Assembly (NCBI GenBank): GCA_003427395.1
Contig: BFEA01000159.1
Coordinates: 1,020,903 to 1,083,160, forward strand
Reading direction: 5' to 3'
Origin: Chara braunii
Lineage: Eukaryota > Streptophyta > Charophyceae > Charales > Characeae
DNA: 62,258 bases
Shown: positions 19,773-30,325 of the stretch, piece by piece
How positions within the stretch are numbered: the stretch's first letter is position 1
How the letters are laid out: each line of letters starts with the position of its first letter
The notes under the pieces: generated by a model
Database searches by the model: none
The model's input: the letters and a program-made list of their open reading frames with translations, nothing else
Told to the model about the DNA's origin: nothing
Position numbers and translations under genes: made by a program

Positions 19773-20410
19773 GGTCGTAGGTCAAGTGCATCTCTCTCTT
19801 TCTCTCTCTCTCCTTCGTCCACGTGTAGGTCAAGTGCGCCTCTCCCTCTCTCTCTCTCTCTCTCTCTCTGCCTGTCTGTCTGTCTCCTTCGCGCATGTGT
19901 AATTTGGTCGTTTCGGTCATTTTCGCTGTTGTCTGTCGGTGTGTCACTTTAAAATAGAGAGTGACTTTGAGAACGCGATCACTTCTCCATATGGTTCCTA
20001 GGGGAACGTGCTGGCGGGAACGAGCAATATGTTTCTGGAGTTCGGTCTCTCTCTCCTTTGTCCACGTGTAGGTCAAGTGCGCCTCTTTCTCTCTCTTTCT
20101 CTGTCTCCTTCGCGAATGTGTGATTTGGTCGTTTCGGTCATTTTCGCAGTTGTGTATCGGTGTGTCATTTTCGAATAGAGTGACTTTGAGAACGCGATCA
20201 CTTCACCATATGGTTTTTAAGGGAACGTGCTGCCAGGAGGGGCAAGAGGTTTCTGGAGTTCAGTCTCTCTCTCCGTCGTCCACGTGTAGGTCAAGTGCGC
20301 CTCTCTCTCTGTCTTTCTCTGTCTCCTTCCCGCATGTGTGATTTGGTCGCTTCATATTGGTTTCTAGGAACGTGCTGGCTGGATGGGAAATGTTTTTCTG
20401 GAGTTCAGTC
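19773..20410. repeat. Tandem repeat, roughly 220-240-bp unit
   Basis: Units start with CCACGTGTAGGTCAAGTGCG at 19817, 20059 and 20279, with a partial start at 19773. Full units contain a CT microsatellite, CTTCGCG(C/A)ATGTGT, ATTTGGTCGTTTCGGTCATT, GAACGCGATCACTTC and TTTCTGGAGTTC. The last copy is shortened. Confidence 0.85.
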
Positions 20411-20983
20411 TCTGGAAAGGGAGCAGAACAGCCAACGTTTCTGCGAGAAAGGAAGATGGGCAGACGCTGACGGAGGCGAAGGGAAATGTGTGTGCGGCAT
20501 TGCGACGCTCTTTTAATTGGCTTATTGTTCACAGATCTTGCAAAGCATGTTTTGGCCGCCTATGATGCCTTGGAGAGTGGACGATGACACTCGTGGTGGG
20601 AAGTCGCACTCTGTTTGCGTCTCTTTTAGTGCAGCAGTTTTTCTTCTTCGGTATTGCCGACGATGACACGCTTTTCCCGCTTGTGTTTTGGATTTACGTG
20701 GCGCAAGGCTGAAAATGTTGGCCGATTCCATGATGACCCTACCATCGGTTGAGCATTTTGTCATTATGATTATTTGGATCTGCGCAAGACAGATTTGCAC
20801 ATGCACTGCCGAAAAGATTTCGTCATAAGCTATTGCAGTGTATGCGCGTGAGGTTGGACTAGAACTTATTTAGTGTTTCACGAATTTGTGGCCGGTTCTT
20901 GAAACATTTGCTGCTATTGGCGTCTTCCTTTTTTTTGATGTTACTCATTGAAGTTCGTCTAACCGATTGTGCTTTTCTTCTGT

Positions 20984-20990
<7 letters not shown>
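20411..20990. other. Unique-looking stretch, nothing recognised
   Basis: No ORF with family resemblance and no clear repeat is seen. Confidence 0.5.
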
Positions 20991-21058
<68 letters not shown>

Positions 21059-21185
21059 CTGTGTGTGTGTGTGTGTGCGCCCTGAAAAAACAGGGATTAA
21101 TTCACATATGCACGCACACACACTTATGTATGCACGTACACAGGCACACAGACACAGAGACACAGAGACACAGAGACACAACGTA
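20991..21185. repeat. Compound microsatellite (CT)n, (GT)n, (GACACA)n
   Basis: CT units run to about 21053, GT units to about 21078. A degenerate ACAC/GACACA tract follows to about 21180. ORFs over it are artefacts. Confidence 0.95.
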
Positions 21186-21235
21186 TTAGATACGCCTGCT
21201 GAGTCTGCATGGTTACTGTCTCAAAGGATGCATCT

Positions 21236-21316
21236 CCTCCAGAGCTTCAACAGTGCCCGTTTCCACTGAGGCAATTTGTTGTTATGATAACTGATTCAGT
21301 GGATGGAAAGTGCGTA
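21236..21316 (+). repeat. Dispersed repeat R2, copy 1
   Basis: It reads GAGCTTCAACAGTGCCCGTT, then TCCACTGA, a short variable stretch, and (A/T)CAGTGGATGG...GTGCGTA. The same sequence recurs, diverged, at 30326-30400. Confidence 0.65.
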
Positions 21317-21390
21317 ATCGTACAAAGACTGGGAGTGGTCGCACTAGAGCAAAAAAAATGGGTTTTCCCGTTTTAGTACTATTTACCTCT

Positions 21391-21452
21391 ATTTACCTCT
21401 CCGTTGTGGTCAGTTGCACTTCCGTATCCTTCCACATAACGTGCATCCAGTT
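21391..21452 (-). repeat. Stray fragment of the LINE reverse transcriptase region
   Basis: CTCCGTTGTGGTCAGTTGCA and the bases after it repeat the sequence at 24808-24855, inside the LINE, with small indels. It lies outside the 3' part of the LINE body in the same orientation. Confidence 0.75.
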
Positions 21453-21996
21453 TTTCCCCTTGATAACTTACTTCCAAAAATTAAACATCGAGGCTGGGGA
21501 CCTCACAATTCAACCCGGGGGTACTGACAGCATCAGCCAGCTTAGCTTACAGGCAATGCCTGCAGAAAGTCTGCTAGGGAATTTCCAATGTTACCTACCC
21601 AATGAACTGAAGATGGTGGAACAGAAAAAGGTTAATCTAGGCTGAACAATTCATCTGACCTCTGAGCAAATTACATCCTGAGAGAAGGAAATATCGCCTG
21701 TAAAAATGTGTGCTTTTGAAAAGTAGACCAGAGTGAGCCTAAGCACCTAATAACTACCTAAAACCAAGCTGTGATCAGATGGGACTAAACCGGCCCACTG
21801 AACCCCTACCTATTCTCAACTCGAGACACTCACCTAGTGGCCTACCGCGGCCCTATACATTCGAGTGCCCTGGTTGGACATGGTATTAAGGACTAACCTA
21901 AACCGTAGTCAGCTACAGCTAAAATTTCAAGGGGGGTCGAACAGCCACTTGGACAGGACCAGCCCTCTGGAGCTATGTACTCCTGCCAGTCTGTTC

Positions 21997-23412
21997 TCAA
22001 TTGCCCAGGTTCTCAAAACCCACCACAGTCTGGGTCTGGGAGCCGTACCTGTCCTTGGCCCGTCGTCTCCAGTCGATAACGATTGCCTGCCGAATGCCCT
22101 TTTTGATGGCCGCTTTGATTTCGATATCGGAGTAGGGTCTCCTCTCAAAACGGGAACAGTTTCTGTCGGCCCAAATAACCGCACAGATAACCGCCCTTAC
22201 CACTTGCGCCACGTAGGCCCAACCTCTCTTCCCCGTGGATCTCTCTGGGGGAAAACCCAACAAAACCCATCTTTCTTCCCACACAATATCCTTCCATTCC
22301 ATTTGTTGCCAGTGCTGGGCCCACCAACTCCACACTCGCCTCGAGGCCGGGCAGTCCCACCACAGATTGCGGGTGGATTCCAGGGACTCGGTGCATCTGG
22401 AGCAACCCAAGGGTACGTCCACACCCCTACCACATAGCCACACCGCCGAGGGAGTGACTAACATGGATAGCGCCCATAAAAGGCAGGCCTGTTTAACATT
22501 TGGTAGTTCCAGGAGGATGCTCCAGATTTTTCGGAACTCGCTTTCTGCCCCTTGCAGGTCATCCAACAACACTGTGCTCCAGCGGGAGATCGCCACCGAA
22601 GCTGGTGATCTGGACCTTTTGTACGCTAGGCGATGAGACTCCCGTGTGGAAAATTCGGACAGGCTCATCCCTCGAGAAGGTGACCATACCCCTGGGTTGC
22701 CAATCCAGCCCCAGGCTAGAGGGACTCTCCCCACCCAGCGAGACTGAATCACCCTCCCGTGTCCATCCGTCTGTTCCAACACCCGAATCTGTGGAGGGTT
22801 GGCCCATTCTCTCACTGTCGCAACTTCAATGTATTTTAGCACCCCATCCGCATTTGCTACTCTCCAGTTCTGCACTTCTCTAAAGCCAGACGCGGTTAGC
22901 CTAAGCAACTTCCATGCGGACGGTTGACTGTCCGAGCTGATGCCTGCGTACCAGGTGCCAGGGGGGTTCAGACCTTCCGGGCCGAGCAGGGCCGCCCAGT
23001 CAGGGGGAACCGCCTGAATGAGTGCCCGCCAGTTTGTCTCTACAGATCGAAGGTTTTGCAGAGTGGCCTTGACCTCTTCCAACGGCCTCCAGGTTCCCAG
23101 CGCGTCCGACCACAGATCAGCTACGAATGTAACTCCCCTGCGGATCCAAGCCCTCCCAAATGAACCCGATTTTGAGCCCGCAAAGAACTCGCTGCCGTCT
23201 CTGGCGAAGATTTTTGGGTTCTCAAACAAGCACTGCCTCAACACTTCCTCTTTAGTGCATGGCGGGGTCTGAAGATCCGGGGGGTGGGCATTCCAGGCTC
23301 TTCTCACTGCCTCCCAGAATTCGGACTTCAACTTCTTCTTCATGAATGACTTCACGAAAAAGCAGCCCCATACGTCCTCCGGTCGGGATAACTGCCACAC
23401 TCTCTCATCAAC
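21997..23412 (-). pseudogene. LINE ORF2 C-terminal part (zf-RVT type)
   Basis: The open frame runs from 23637, but the part resembling LINE ORF2 begins near 23412, after a frameshift from the reverse-transcriptase frame. The protein carries VWGCFFVKSF, a long linker, then CSRCTESLES and LWWDCPASRRVWSWW. This is the C-x2-C ... C pattern of the plant LINE zf-RVT domain; the usual His before the last Cys is replaced by Asn (RNLWWDC). It ends GFENLGN at 21997. Such domains are thought to bind the element RNA or DNA target. Confidence 0.8.
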
Positions 23413-24224
23413 AGGGTTTCCGCCAACAGGATCCAGTCGTCCTTGTGAGAAGCCATGGCCAATTTCACCACCCAAGCCTTGAGTTGGGCCTGGTTCTTCC
23501 TTTTTGGGTCGATCAGGCCTAGGCCCCTTTGAACCTTGGGGTATGTTACGAGTTCCCATGCCACCTTGACTAGGAAGACGAGTTCCCATGCCACCTTGAC
23601 TAGGAAGCCCTCTTCCACTACTGCTCTGGGCTTCCACAAAAACCTGGACACCAATCTATTAATCACCGACAGCACGGTATCTGCCACCTCCCTGACCGAG
23701 CCCACGAACCACAGCAAGGCGAACAAGGCCACATTAACCACTAGAGCTCTAACAAAGAGTGATAGATGCCAGGCCGAGCCCCACGCTTTTAACCACAGCA
23801 AGATGAGACCTTGCGCAGAGCTCATAATCAATGTGTTGACCAGTACCCCCAGGAAGCGTTCACTTTTCGCTGGGTCTACCCGCTGCATGCCCCATTGAAC
23901 CTGGAGGGATAGATCTACAGGGAGGAGGTAAGTGGATTTGTTCCAGTTCACCTGCGCTTCTGACAACTGTGCGTAGTCTACTAGGACTGACTTGATAGCC
24001 ATCAGTGAGGATTGGGTGTTCTCTGACATGATGAACAAATCGTCAGCTAGAGCTTTCACTCTGCAATCCCTGTCTTCTGTCAGTCTCAGGCCCCGAATCA
24101 GCGGGTGTTCCCTAATGTAGTTCAGAGGCACCTCCAGCTGAAGAACAAAGAGAAGGGGGGCAAGGGGGCAGCCTTGCCTAAGGGAGTGAGAGAGATGGAA
24201 AGGGCGGGATAAATGGCCGTTCAC
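23352..24224 (-). pseudogene. LINE reverse transcriptase, 3' half
   Basis: LRQGCPLAPLLF (residues 15-26 of this frame) is RT motif B. ALADDLFI with ADD at residues 60-62 is motif C with the two catalytic aspartates. A tandem duplication gives FLVKVAWELV twice in a row (30 bp, 23548-23577 and 23578-23607). The same frame is separated from the 5' half of the RT by a single stop at 24249-24251, and runs off frame near 23412. Confidence 0.88.
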
Positions 24225-24248
24225 CAGAACCGATGATGTCGAGAAGGT

Positions 24249-24845
24249 TTACAAGGCAATCACCCATCTGCAAAACCCCTCGCCAAAACCCATCCTTCTC
24301 AATGTCGTGAGTACGAAGGACCAGCCCACCCGGTTGTACGCCTTCTCCATGTCCAACAACAAGATTGCCACATCTCTGTGATCTGCTTGTACCACCTCGA
24401 TGGACTCAATAGCAGTTAATATGTTTACAAAAATAGATCTTCCCTGAACAAATGCCCCTTGGTCCCTCTCGATCAATCTTGGGAGAACATTCCCCAGGCG
24501 GATGACTAGAGTCTTAGCTAGAATCTTGTAATCTACATTGAGAACCGAGATCGGCCTGTAGTTTCTGATATTGGCCTTATCTCCTTTCTTGAACATCACT
24601 GAGATGACTCCATGAGTCGTCATCTCCCCCAGATTGCCTCCTGATAACACCTCATTATATACCTCTACTAACGCAGGTGCTAACGCCCCCCAACATGCGC
24701 GATAGAACTCCACTGTCAGCCCATTGGCACCCGGACACTTGTCGCTCGCCATTCCCTTGAGTGTATGCTGCAATTCCTCTGTGGTCACCGGTCTGTCCAG
24801 CTCCAGTCTCTCCGTTGTGGTCAGTTGCACTTCCGTATCTTCCAC
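24249..24845 (-). pseudogene. LINE reverse transcriptase, 5' half
   Basis: Characteristic RT blocks are present: SDKCPGANGLTVEFYRACW, then FKKGDKANIRNYRPISVLNV, GAFVQGRSI and LLDMEKAYNRVGW (motif A with its catalytic Asp). It ends with TAA right after VIAL, in the frame that continues into the 3' half, so it is a nonsense mutation and not a natural end. Confidence 0.9.
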
Positions 24846-25791
24846 ATATCCAGTTCTTGAGAGAGGTCTGAGTGAACTGTGTCCTCAAGTCTGCGAGAAG
24901 TGAGGATGTTTGAGTAGTACAGCCTTGCGTACTCTAGCATCTCTTCTGCTCCTTTAGCTGGAGGGGCCATTTGATCGAACGGCTGGTCCAGTTGCACTAC
25001 CTGGTGGAAAGAGGCGCTCGGAAGTAGCCTGCGGAATGCTTCTTTGGTAAGATGATCTTGTACCATAATACCCTTGAGTTTCAGAGCTTCTTCCCATCTC
25101 ACCTGTCTATCCAGTTGCAGCCTGTCCCAGGCTGCCAAGCGTTTTTCCCTTTCTCTGGCCCACGTCAGTTCCGAAATGGGGTGAGCCTCCATCCTCCTCT
25201 CCGCTGACTCCACAACCATCCTGGACATCTCCTCTTCTTTGTTCCGTTCCCTAGCTAGAATCCGCGAGGAGACATCCATCATACCTGAGATGATGGCTAA
25301 CCCCCCTTCCAACCATTCCGCCGTAGAGGAAAAGTGCGGTCTAGCCGACTTCCTAGCCCCCATATGTTCCTCGACCCACTCCCTCAGGCCCAACTCCTCC
25401 AGATTCTGGGAATTTAGCTTAAAATAACCTTCAAGTTTCCCTCTCTCCCCTAGAGAATCCACCACGACCTTGGCTATCACTGGCTTGTGATCTGAGAGGG
25501 TGTGGGAGATGGGACTGACCGCCGTGACCTGCTGTGCCAGGGTGCTATTCACCAGAAAAAAGTCCAGACGACGTCCGCGTACCTCGCCACTATCTCTCCT
25601 TACATTCGAGAACCAGGTGAAACCCAGGTCGTCTGGGTTTAGGGCCCTGAATGGATCGAGCAGCTCCTTGTCCTGCATCAGGTCCAGTAACAGTCTCGCG
25701 TCCTTCCTCCCTGCAGTGCGTGTGCTTCCTCCCTGCAGTGCGTGTCCCCCATCCCCCTGACATTCCACGCGGCTAGTTTTAGCTTAACCAT
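24821..25791 (-). pseudogene. LINE ORF2 start and truncated endonuclease
   Basis: ORF2 starts at ATG 25789-25791 with KLAAWNVRGMGD, the first APE-endonuclease motif. After about 25 codons the sequence jumps to RKDARLLLDLMQ, in another frame, and then to NPDDLGFTWFSN, RRLDFFLV and SDHKPV. These last are the C-terminal endonuclease motifs, including the catalytic SDH. The central part, with the catalytic Glu and GDFN-type block, is absent. At the junction a 21-22-bp phrase (CTTCCTCCCTGCAGTGCGTG) is present twice. Confidence 0.82.
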
Positions 25792-26986
25792 AGTGAGTGT
25801 GATCTTCCCCTTGATGTTGGATGGGGGGGGTTACTTGTGACTGGATCTCATCAGCCCACCTCGTCTGCTCTGGCTGCGGGGATTTCAGCATCGGACTGGA
25901 CTTCCTTGAGGTCCTTGAGTTGCTGGACTGAGACGGTGAGCGCCATGCCTCCACTAGCGCGCTCGCCAAGAACTGTGAGTGAAGGTTTTCAGTAACCACC
26001 AGCTTGTCGTTCACACTCAGAAGTACTAGTGCTGAGATCTCTGCCGTGATAGCAATCGATTCTAACTCGTGACTGTTTCTTTCTCTCACAGCATCTAATT
26101 GGAACCAGTTGACTCCTGCTTGAGCGAGGGAGTTGGCAGTGAGTGAGTCAATTCGAGCGTCTATCAGAGGAAAATACAGTTTATAAGTCTTATCCTGAAG
26201 CTCGATGACCAAATTGATCATCGTTGATTTAGGGACAATTCTCAGCGGGAAGGTTTCCCCGAACAGATTCTTTGTGTGGGTAACGATTTCAATAGGGGAC
26301 GGGGTCCTTGCCACTGCTTCAGACGGTAAGTAACGTGTGCCCTTCCCATCTGCCATACCCAGGAAGAAGACTGAGTCTTTTCCTCTTGACCACAGCAGGG
26401 GAACAATCCTCCTTTCTACGTTGTCCCTGTTCTCGTAGGCTACTTCCTTCCCCTGGTACAGTGGATTGCCTCTGCACTGCCCTCTCCGATTGTTTCCGGT
26501 ACCTGTCCCTCTCCTCCTATGGGAGCCCGCTGAGCTGCCCGTTGAGGATTCTGAGCCCTCGGCGTACAGACCTTCCGCCTCGCCCCTGTCTGTACCTATC
26601 CTGGCCGCATCATCATCTACGAGCTCACTACCCATCACCACCCTCGACTTGGAAGAGGTTGATATAAATGATCTTTCTGCCCTCCCTTCTGTCACCTTCC
26701 CAATCGAGGACCCCATCCCTGATCGCCATCCCTCCCTGGCTCGATTACTGTGTAAAGGAGAGTGCTGTGGCTCTTCCCCAACTCTTCCCGTTTCGCAGCC
26801 CTCTCTGTGAAGAGCACCCCCACCTTGTCCCGGCGGACAGGATGCATGGGGCTGCCAATGGTCGACACAGCCCATCCGTCTACCTTCTTCGTCATACTGG
26901 GGGCCAGGCAGGTGAGCATTCGAGGGACGAGGGCAGCTGTGTACCGGGGGGGGTCTGGCTCCTAAATACGATGGAGCAGGGTGCAC
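25784..26986 (-). pseudogene. LINE ORF1 (probably frameshifted at its 5' end)
   Basis: The C-terminal two-thirds read as a plausible protein (VPLLWSRGKDSVFFLGMADG, FGETFPLRIVPKSTMINLVI, ALVEAWRSPSQSS) ending HTHYG and TAA at 25784. I see no CCHC knuckle. Upstream of about 26690 another frame (26692-26919) looks more protein-like, so a frameshift is likely. The stop overlaps the ORF2 ATG in ATGGTTAA (25784-25791). Confidence 0.6.
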
Positions 26987-27180
26987 ATCGAACGCACCCG
27001 GATGACAGACTTGAAGAGGGATCCGGGAAGTGGTCCTGCAGCGTGGAACTGCTGTTCCCCGTCATTATGCGCCTGACTGGGATGGTCTTCCCGGACCACC
27101 GTAGTAACGGATGGAGAGGTCCCCCTCTTCTGCCTTCTTCGATCGATCTCAACTGGCACAGTATATTTTACATATAGACT

Positions 27181-27502
27181 TTTGAAAAAGAAAAAAAGAA
27201 AAAAAAAGAGTGTGTTATTTGTTGTACTCTGACTCACCGGTGGAATAGGAACAGTACTGACGCTCCCCAGAATTGATATGGAAGTTGGAACCGAAAAAAA
27301 AGAACGAAAAAAGGGGTAGGCTACGCGGCGGCAGTCACGAAAACAGTTTGAAAGTGCACTTGAGGCATTCCCCCGTAACAGAACACCCCCCCTCGTGATC
27401 ATCCCAGTACCGGACCGGAAACCTAGCATGCATACATTCCACGTTTTCAGGCCTTTTGCCTGAAGTGCATTTTCAAAGGACTGACGGCAAAAAGAAACCG
27501 AT
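27181..27502. other. Stretch between LINE and U2-like sequence
   Basis: A-rich patches (27184-27205 and 27292-27312) and unique sequence are seen, with no gene. No plant snRNA upstream element (GTCCCACATCG-like) or well-placed TATA box is visible before the U2-like sequence. Confidence 0.5.
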
Positions 27503-27598
27503 GTACCTTTTCTCGGCCATTTGGCTAAGATCAATTGTACCATCTTTTGTGATCAGTCTAACATCTGATCTGTGGTACATTGGACCTCACCGTGACCC
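27503..27598 (+). pseudogene. U2 spliceosomal snRNA pseudogene
   Basis: About 96 bases align with the 5' half of U2. CTTTTCTCGGCCATTTGGC followed by TAAGATCAA matches the U2 start. ATCAGTCTAACATCTGAT matches stem-loop II (U2 has ATCAGTTTAATATCTGAT). The branch-point recognition sequence GTAGTA has become GTACCA. The Sm site and 3' half are missing, replaced by an A-rich tract (AAAAGATAAGAAAGAG). This fits a truncated retropseudogene or degenerate copy and not a working U2 gene. Confidence 0.85.
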
Positions 27599-27731
27599 AA
27601 AAGATAAGAAAGAGAAAAAAGAAAGAGCTGATACTCAACAGGTCCAGGACTTGAGCCCTAGCACAGTACAAATTGCCTCTACTACACATCAGACCTTGCA
27701 CCTCGCTTGCATCCGTCTCGAGCCCCCACCC

Positions 27732-27736
<5 letters not shown>

Positions 27737-27806
<70 letters not shown>

Positions 27807-28021
27807 NNNNNNNNNNNNNNNNNNNNNNNNNNNNNNNNNNNNNNNNNNNNNNNNNNNNNNNNNNNNNNNNNNNNNNNNNNNNNNNNNNNNNNNNNNNNNN
27901 NNNNNNNNNNNNNNNNNNNNNNNNNNNNNNNNNNNNNNNNNNNNNNNNNNNNNNNNNNNNNNNNNNNNNNNNNNNNNNNNNNNNNNNNNNNNNNNNNNNN
28001 NNNNNNNNNNNNNNNNNNNNN
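27737..28021. repeat. (CT)n microsatellite running into an N gap
   Basis: CT units occupy 27737-27806. Unknown bases follow to 28021, so the true repeat length is not known. Confidence 0.95.
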
Positions 28022-29266
28022 CCCCCTATGATACTCTCTTATACTCTTCCCTGTTCCTTATGTTCCCTACCTTGGAAGGGGGACATTACGACCCTCTGAT
28101 GACCTGTTATGGGTGCACACAGAAAATCCAGTTCAGGGGATGCTTCATTGCTCCTGGATGGCTGTTAGGCCATCCCTGTGATCACTCTCGAACCTACTAT
28201 TCAGTGCCTTTCTCTTTTATATATCTACGGGTCACTGGAAAACTGCTTCCATGCGTACCTTTCTCTTCTACTATTCAATGCCGGCAATTGGTATGTGCTA
28301 TGAATGGCTGTACAAAATTGATGTTGCTAGATGAATTTCACAACTATAGTATAACATCTTTGTAGAATGGTGCATGTGCTGTGACCATGTTCCCAGTTCT
28401 GGTTGTTCTTTAACATTTTACTTCACAGGCACAAATGTACACATTCACACACACAATAAGACACAACACTATTCCGTGTTGCTTGGTTTCCCCTGTCGTT
28501 CATGATGTTCACATAAGTTTTAAGTTTTAACTTCTTCTTCTTCTTCTTCTTCTTCTTTTTTTTTTTTTTTTTTTTTTCTCAAAACAACCCTCTCCAGTGC
28601 TAGAGGTGCTGGTAAGAGCAAACACCGCTAGGAGCGGGGGAGAGGCTCCATCTATTGGTGGGGAGCGTCACCTGCTGGAAAGCGTGTCCAGCGTCCCATA
28701 TTAACTTAATTTCCTCCCTCTTCTTGTTGGTGTGTCTTTTGCACTGTAAGGGAGCTGCGGTGTTCATGATGCCTCTGGTTCGCAGTTGTAGCAAACATTT
28801 GTCTTGTGTCTCCCTGGCTGCCCCTATACACACCCCTATACCCATCCTTGTACCCATCTATTCCCACCTATAAACACCTAGTATAAGGCTATAACCGTCT
28901 CATCAAGAACTCAGGAAAAGTGCATCTGACCAGGAACTCGGAAGAAAGGTCAGCATTAGCAATTTTTTTCTCAGGAATTACAAGGAACTGGGTTCAGAGA
29001 GTGTAATTTCATAATTTTCATAGCAAATGGCGATGCGCCCAAGCGAAAGAAGAGCGTGTGTTGTGGAGCAAGAGCATACTGCGCAGAACAGCCAGTCCTA
29101 ATTCAAGTTGCAAAACTTCATTTGGGGGAGGTGGCTGGTAGTACAAACAACTCTCAGTGAACGATTGTGCAAATGAACTGCGGAATTTAATGTCTCTGTG
29201 TTGGCGCATTAGCTGATCACAGCAGAGAGTCAGATTCCCGGGACTACAGCAGGTAAGCTTGCGAGT
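28022..29266. other. Non-coding stretch with repeat R1 copy and CTT/T tract
   Basis: No coding region is supported. A (CTT)n then poly-T tract lies at about 28530-28577. Repeat R1 recurs at 28609-28700 (GGTAAGAGCAAACACC opening, GTGTCCAGCGTCCCA closing). The rest is unrecognised. Confidence 0.6.
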
Positions 29267-29382
29267 GCTACCACCTTCTCGCTGGAATAGAATGCCCAGT
29301 CATTATAGCGGCATTTGGTGCAACTTTCAGTCCAGATGCAGCGATAATGACCGGGCGTTCTGTTCGGGTGAAGACGGTAGGC
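29267..29382 (+). mobile_element. Roughly 115-bp foldback element, copy A
   Basis: The arms (about 29267-29309 and 29341-29382) are largely complementary. The left reads GAATAGAATGCCCAGTCATT. The right reads AATGACCGGGCGTTCTGTTC. The core holds GGTGCAACTTTCAGTCCAG. Two more copies lie at 30010 and 30162. It is too small to code and is probably a MITE. Confidence 0.82.
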
Positions 29383-29400
29383 AGAGAGAATGAAGTTCTA

Positions 29401-29526
29401 AACCCGTAACCCCTAACCCCCAACCCCTAACCCGTAACCCCTAACCCGTAACCCCTAAACCCCTAACCCCCTAAACCCTTAACCCCTAAACCCTTAACCC
29501 CTAAACCCTAAGCCCCTAAACCCTAA
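29401..29526. repeat. Interstitial telomere-like tract
   Basis: About 126 bp of variant CCCTAA/CCCTAAA/CCCCTAAC/CCCGTAAC units, with true plant-type CCCTAAA heptamers towards the right end. It lies 18 bases after foldback copy A. Confidence 0.9.
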
Positions 29527-30009
29527 ATTCAGACTGCCACAGCCCATTTCTGACACACTCCATGATTTCCACAGCACAGAACCGTGGGTTGAACCCAGTC
29601 CCCCCTTTCTAGAATGCTAGCAGGCGCTGAGAGACAACACAGACGTCTGCAAGGATAGCACCAGCAGTACTTGTGAGGATGCGGGAAAAGAGAGACGGTT
29701 CATGAGAGGAATATGTCAGACACTGTAGCCATGGTCCGAACAACCCAAGTATGACAGCTGATACCTACACGAGGCGGCGAGAATGAAAGTAGGATAGGGT
29801 TGAGAATGTACATATGGTCGAGAGCAGCCTCACATGTTCAGGACTTCTCAAACTCGTTACTGATGCTGCGTGTGGGTCAGGGCTGAGCTTGGATGTCGAC
29901 AGGCAAAACGTGCAGTGCAATTGCGGATGATTGTGATGCCGAACCATTCTCTAGCTAATGTGGCCAAGTGCAACAGGGGATCACCTGCAGTTACGGTAGT
30001 AGAAAGTGT
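29527..30009. other. Unique-looking stretch
   Basis: No gene, RNA or repeat is recognised here. Confidence 0.5.
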
Positions 30010-30122
30010 ACTACAGTCTTCACCTTAATAGAACGCCCGGTAATTATTGCCGTATCTGGACTGAAAGTTGCACCAAATACAGGTATAATGACCGGGCGTT
30101 CTATTCGGGTGAAGACGGTAGT
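30010..30122 (-). mobile_element. Foldback element, copy B
   Basis: The core reads CTGGACTGAAAGTTGCACC, the reverse complement of the copy A core, so this copy is inverted. The arms again carry GAACGCCCGGT and ACCGGGCGTTC, with CTACAGTCTTCACC / GGTGAAGACGGTAG ends. Confidence 0.85.
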
Positions 30123-30161
30123 GCTAAGAACAATACTAAGTTTAAGTTTAACTTCGTCTAA

Positions 30162-30274
30162 CTACCTTCTTTCCCCCGAATAGAACGTATGGTCATTATA
30201 GCCGTATTTGATTCACCTTTTCGTCCAGATGCAGCAGAAATGACCGTACGTTCCATTTGGGGGAAGAAGGTAGG
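30162..30274 (+). mobile_element. Foldback element, copy C
   Basis: The arms ACTACCTTCTTTCCCCCGAA and TTTGGGGGAAGAAGGTAG are complementary but differ from the arms of copies A and B. Inner arms carry GAACGTATGGTCATT / AATGACCGTACGTTC. The core shares TCCAGATGCAGC with copy A. Confidence 0.85.
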
Positions 30275-30325
30275 CAATGCTGCCAGTTCGACATGGTGGC
30301 TCTTGCGAAGCCTGCACTTGCTGGG

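Larger units (their letters stand above)
21850..27180 (-). mobile_element. LINE-type non-LTR retrotransposon, defective
   Basis: Read on the minus strand, the order is ORF1 (ending 25784), then ORF2 with an endonuclease remnant, reverse transcriptase, and C-terminal zinc-knuckle region, finishing near 21997. This is the standard plant LINE order. Lesions seen: an internal endonuclease deletion at about 25740, an in-frame stop at 24249-24251, a 30-bp in-frame tandem duplication (23548-23607), and a frameshift near 23412. The 5' and 3' ends are not sharply defined, since I find no clear target-site duplication or terminal A tail. It is non-functional as it stands. Confidence 0.88.
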
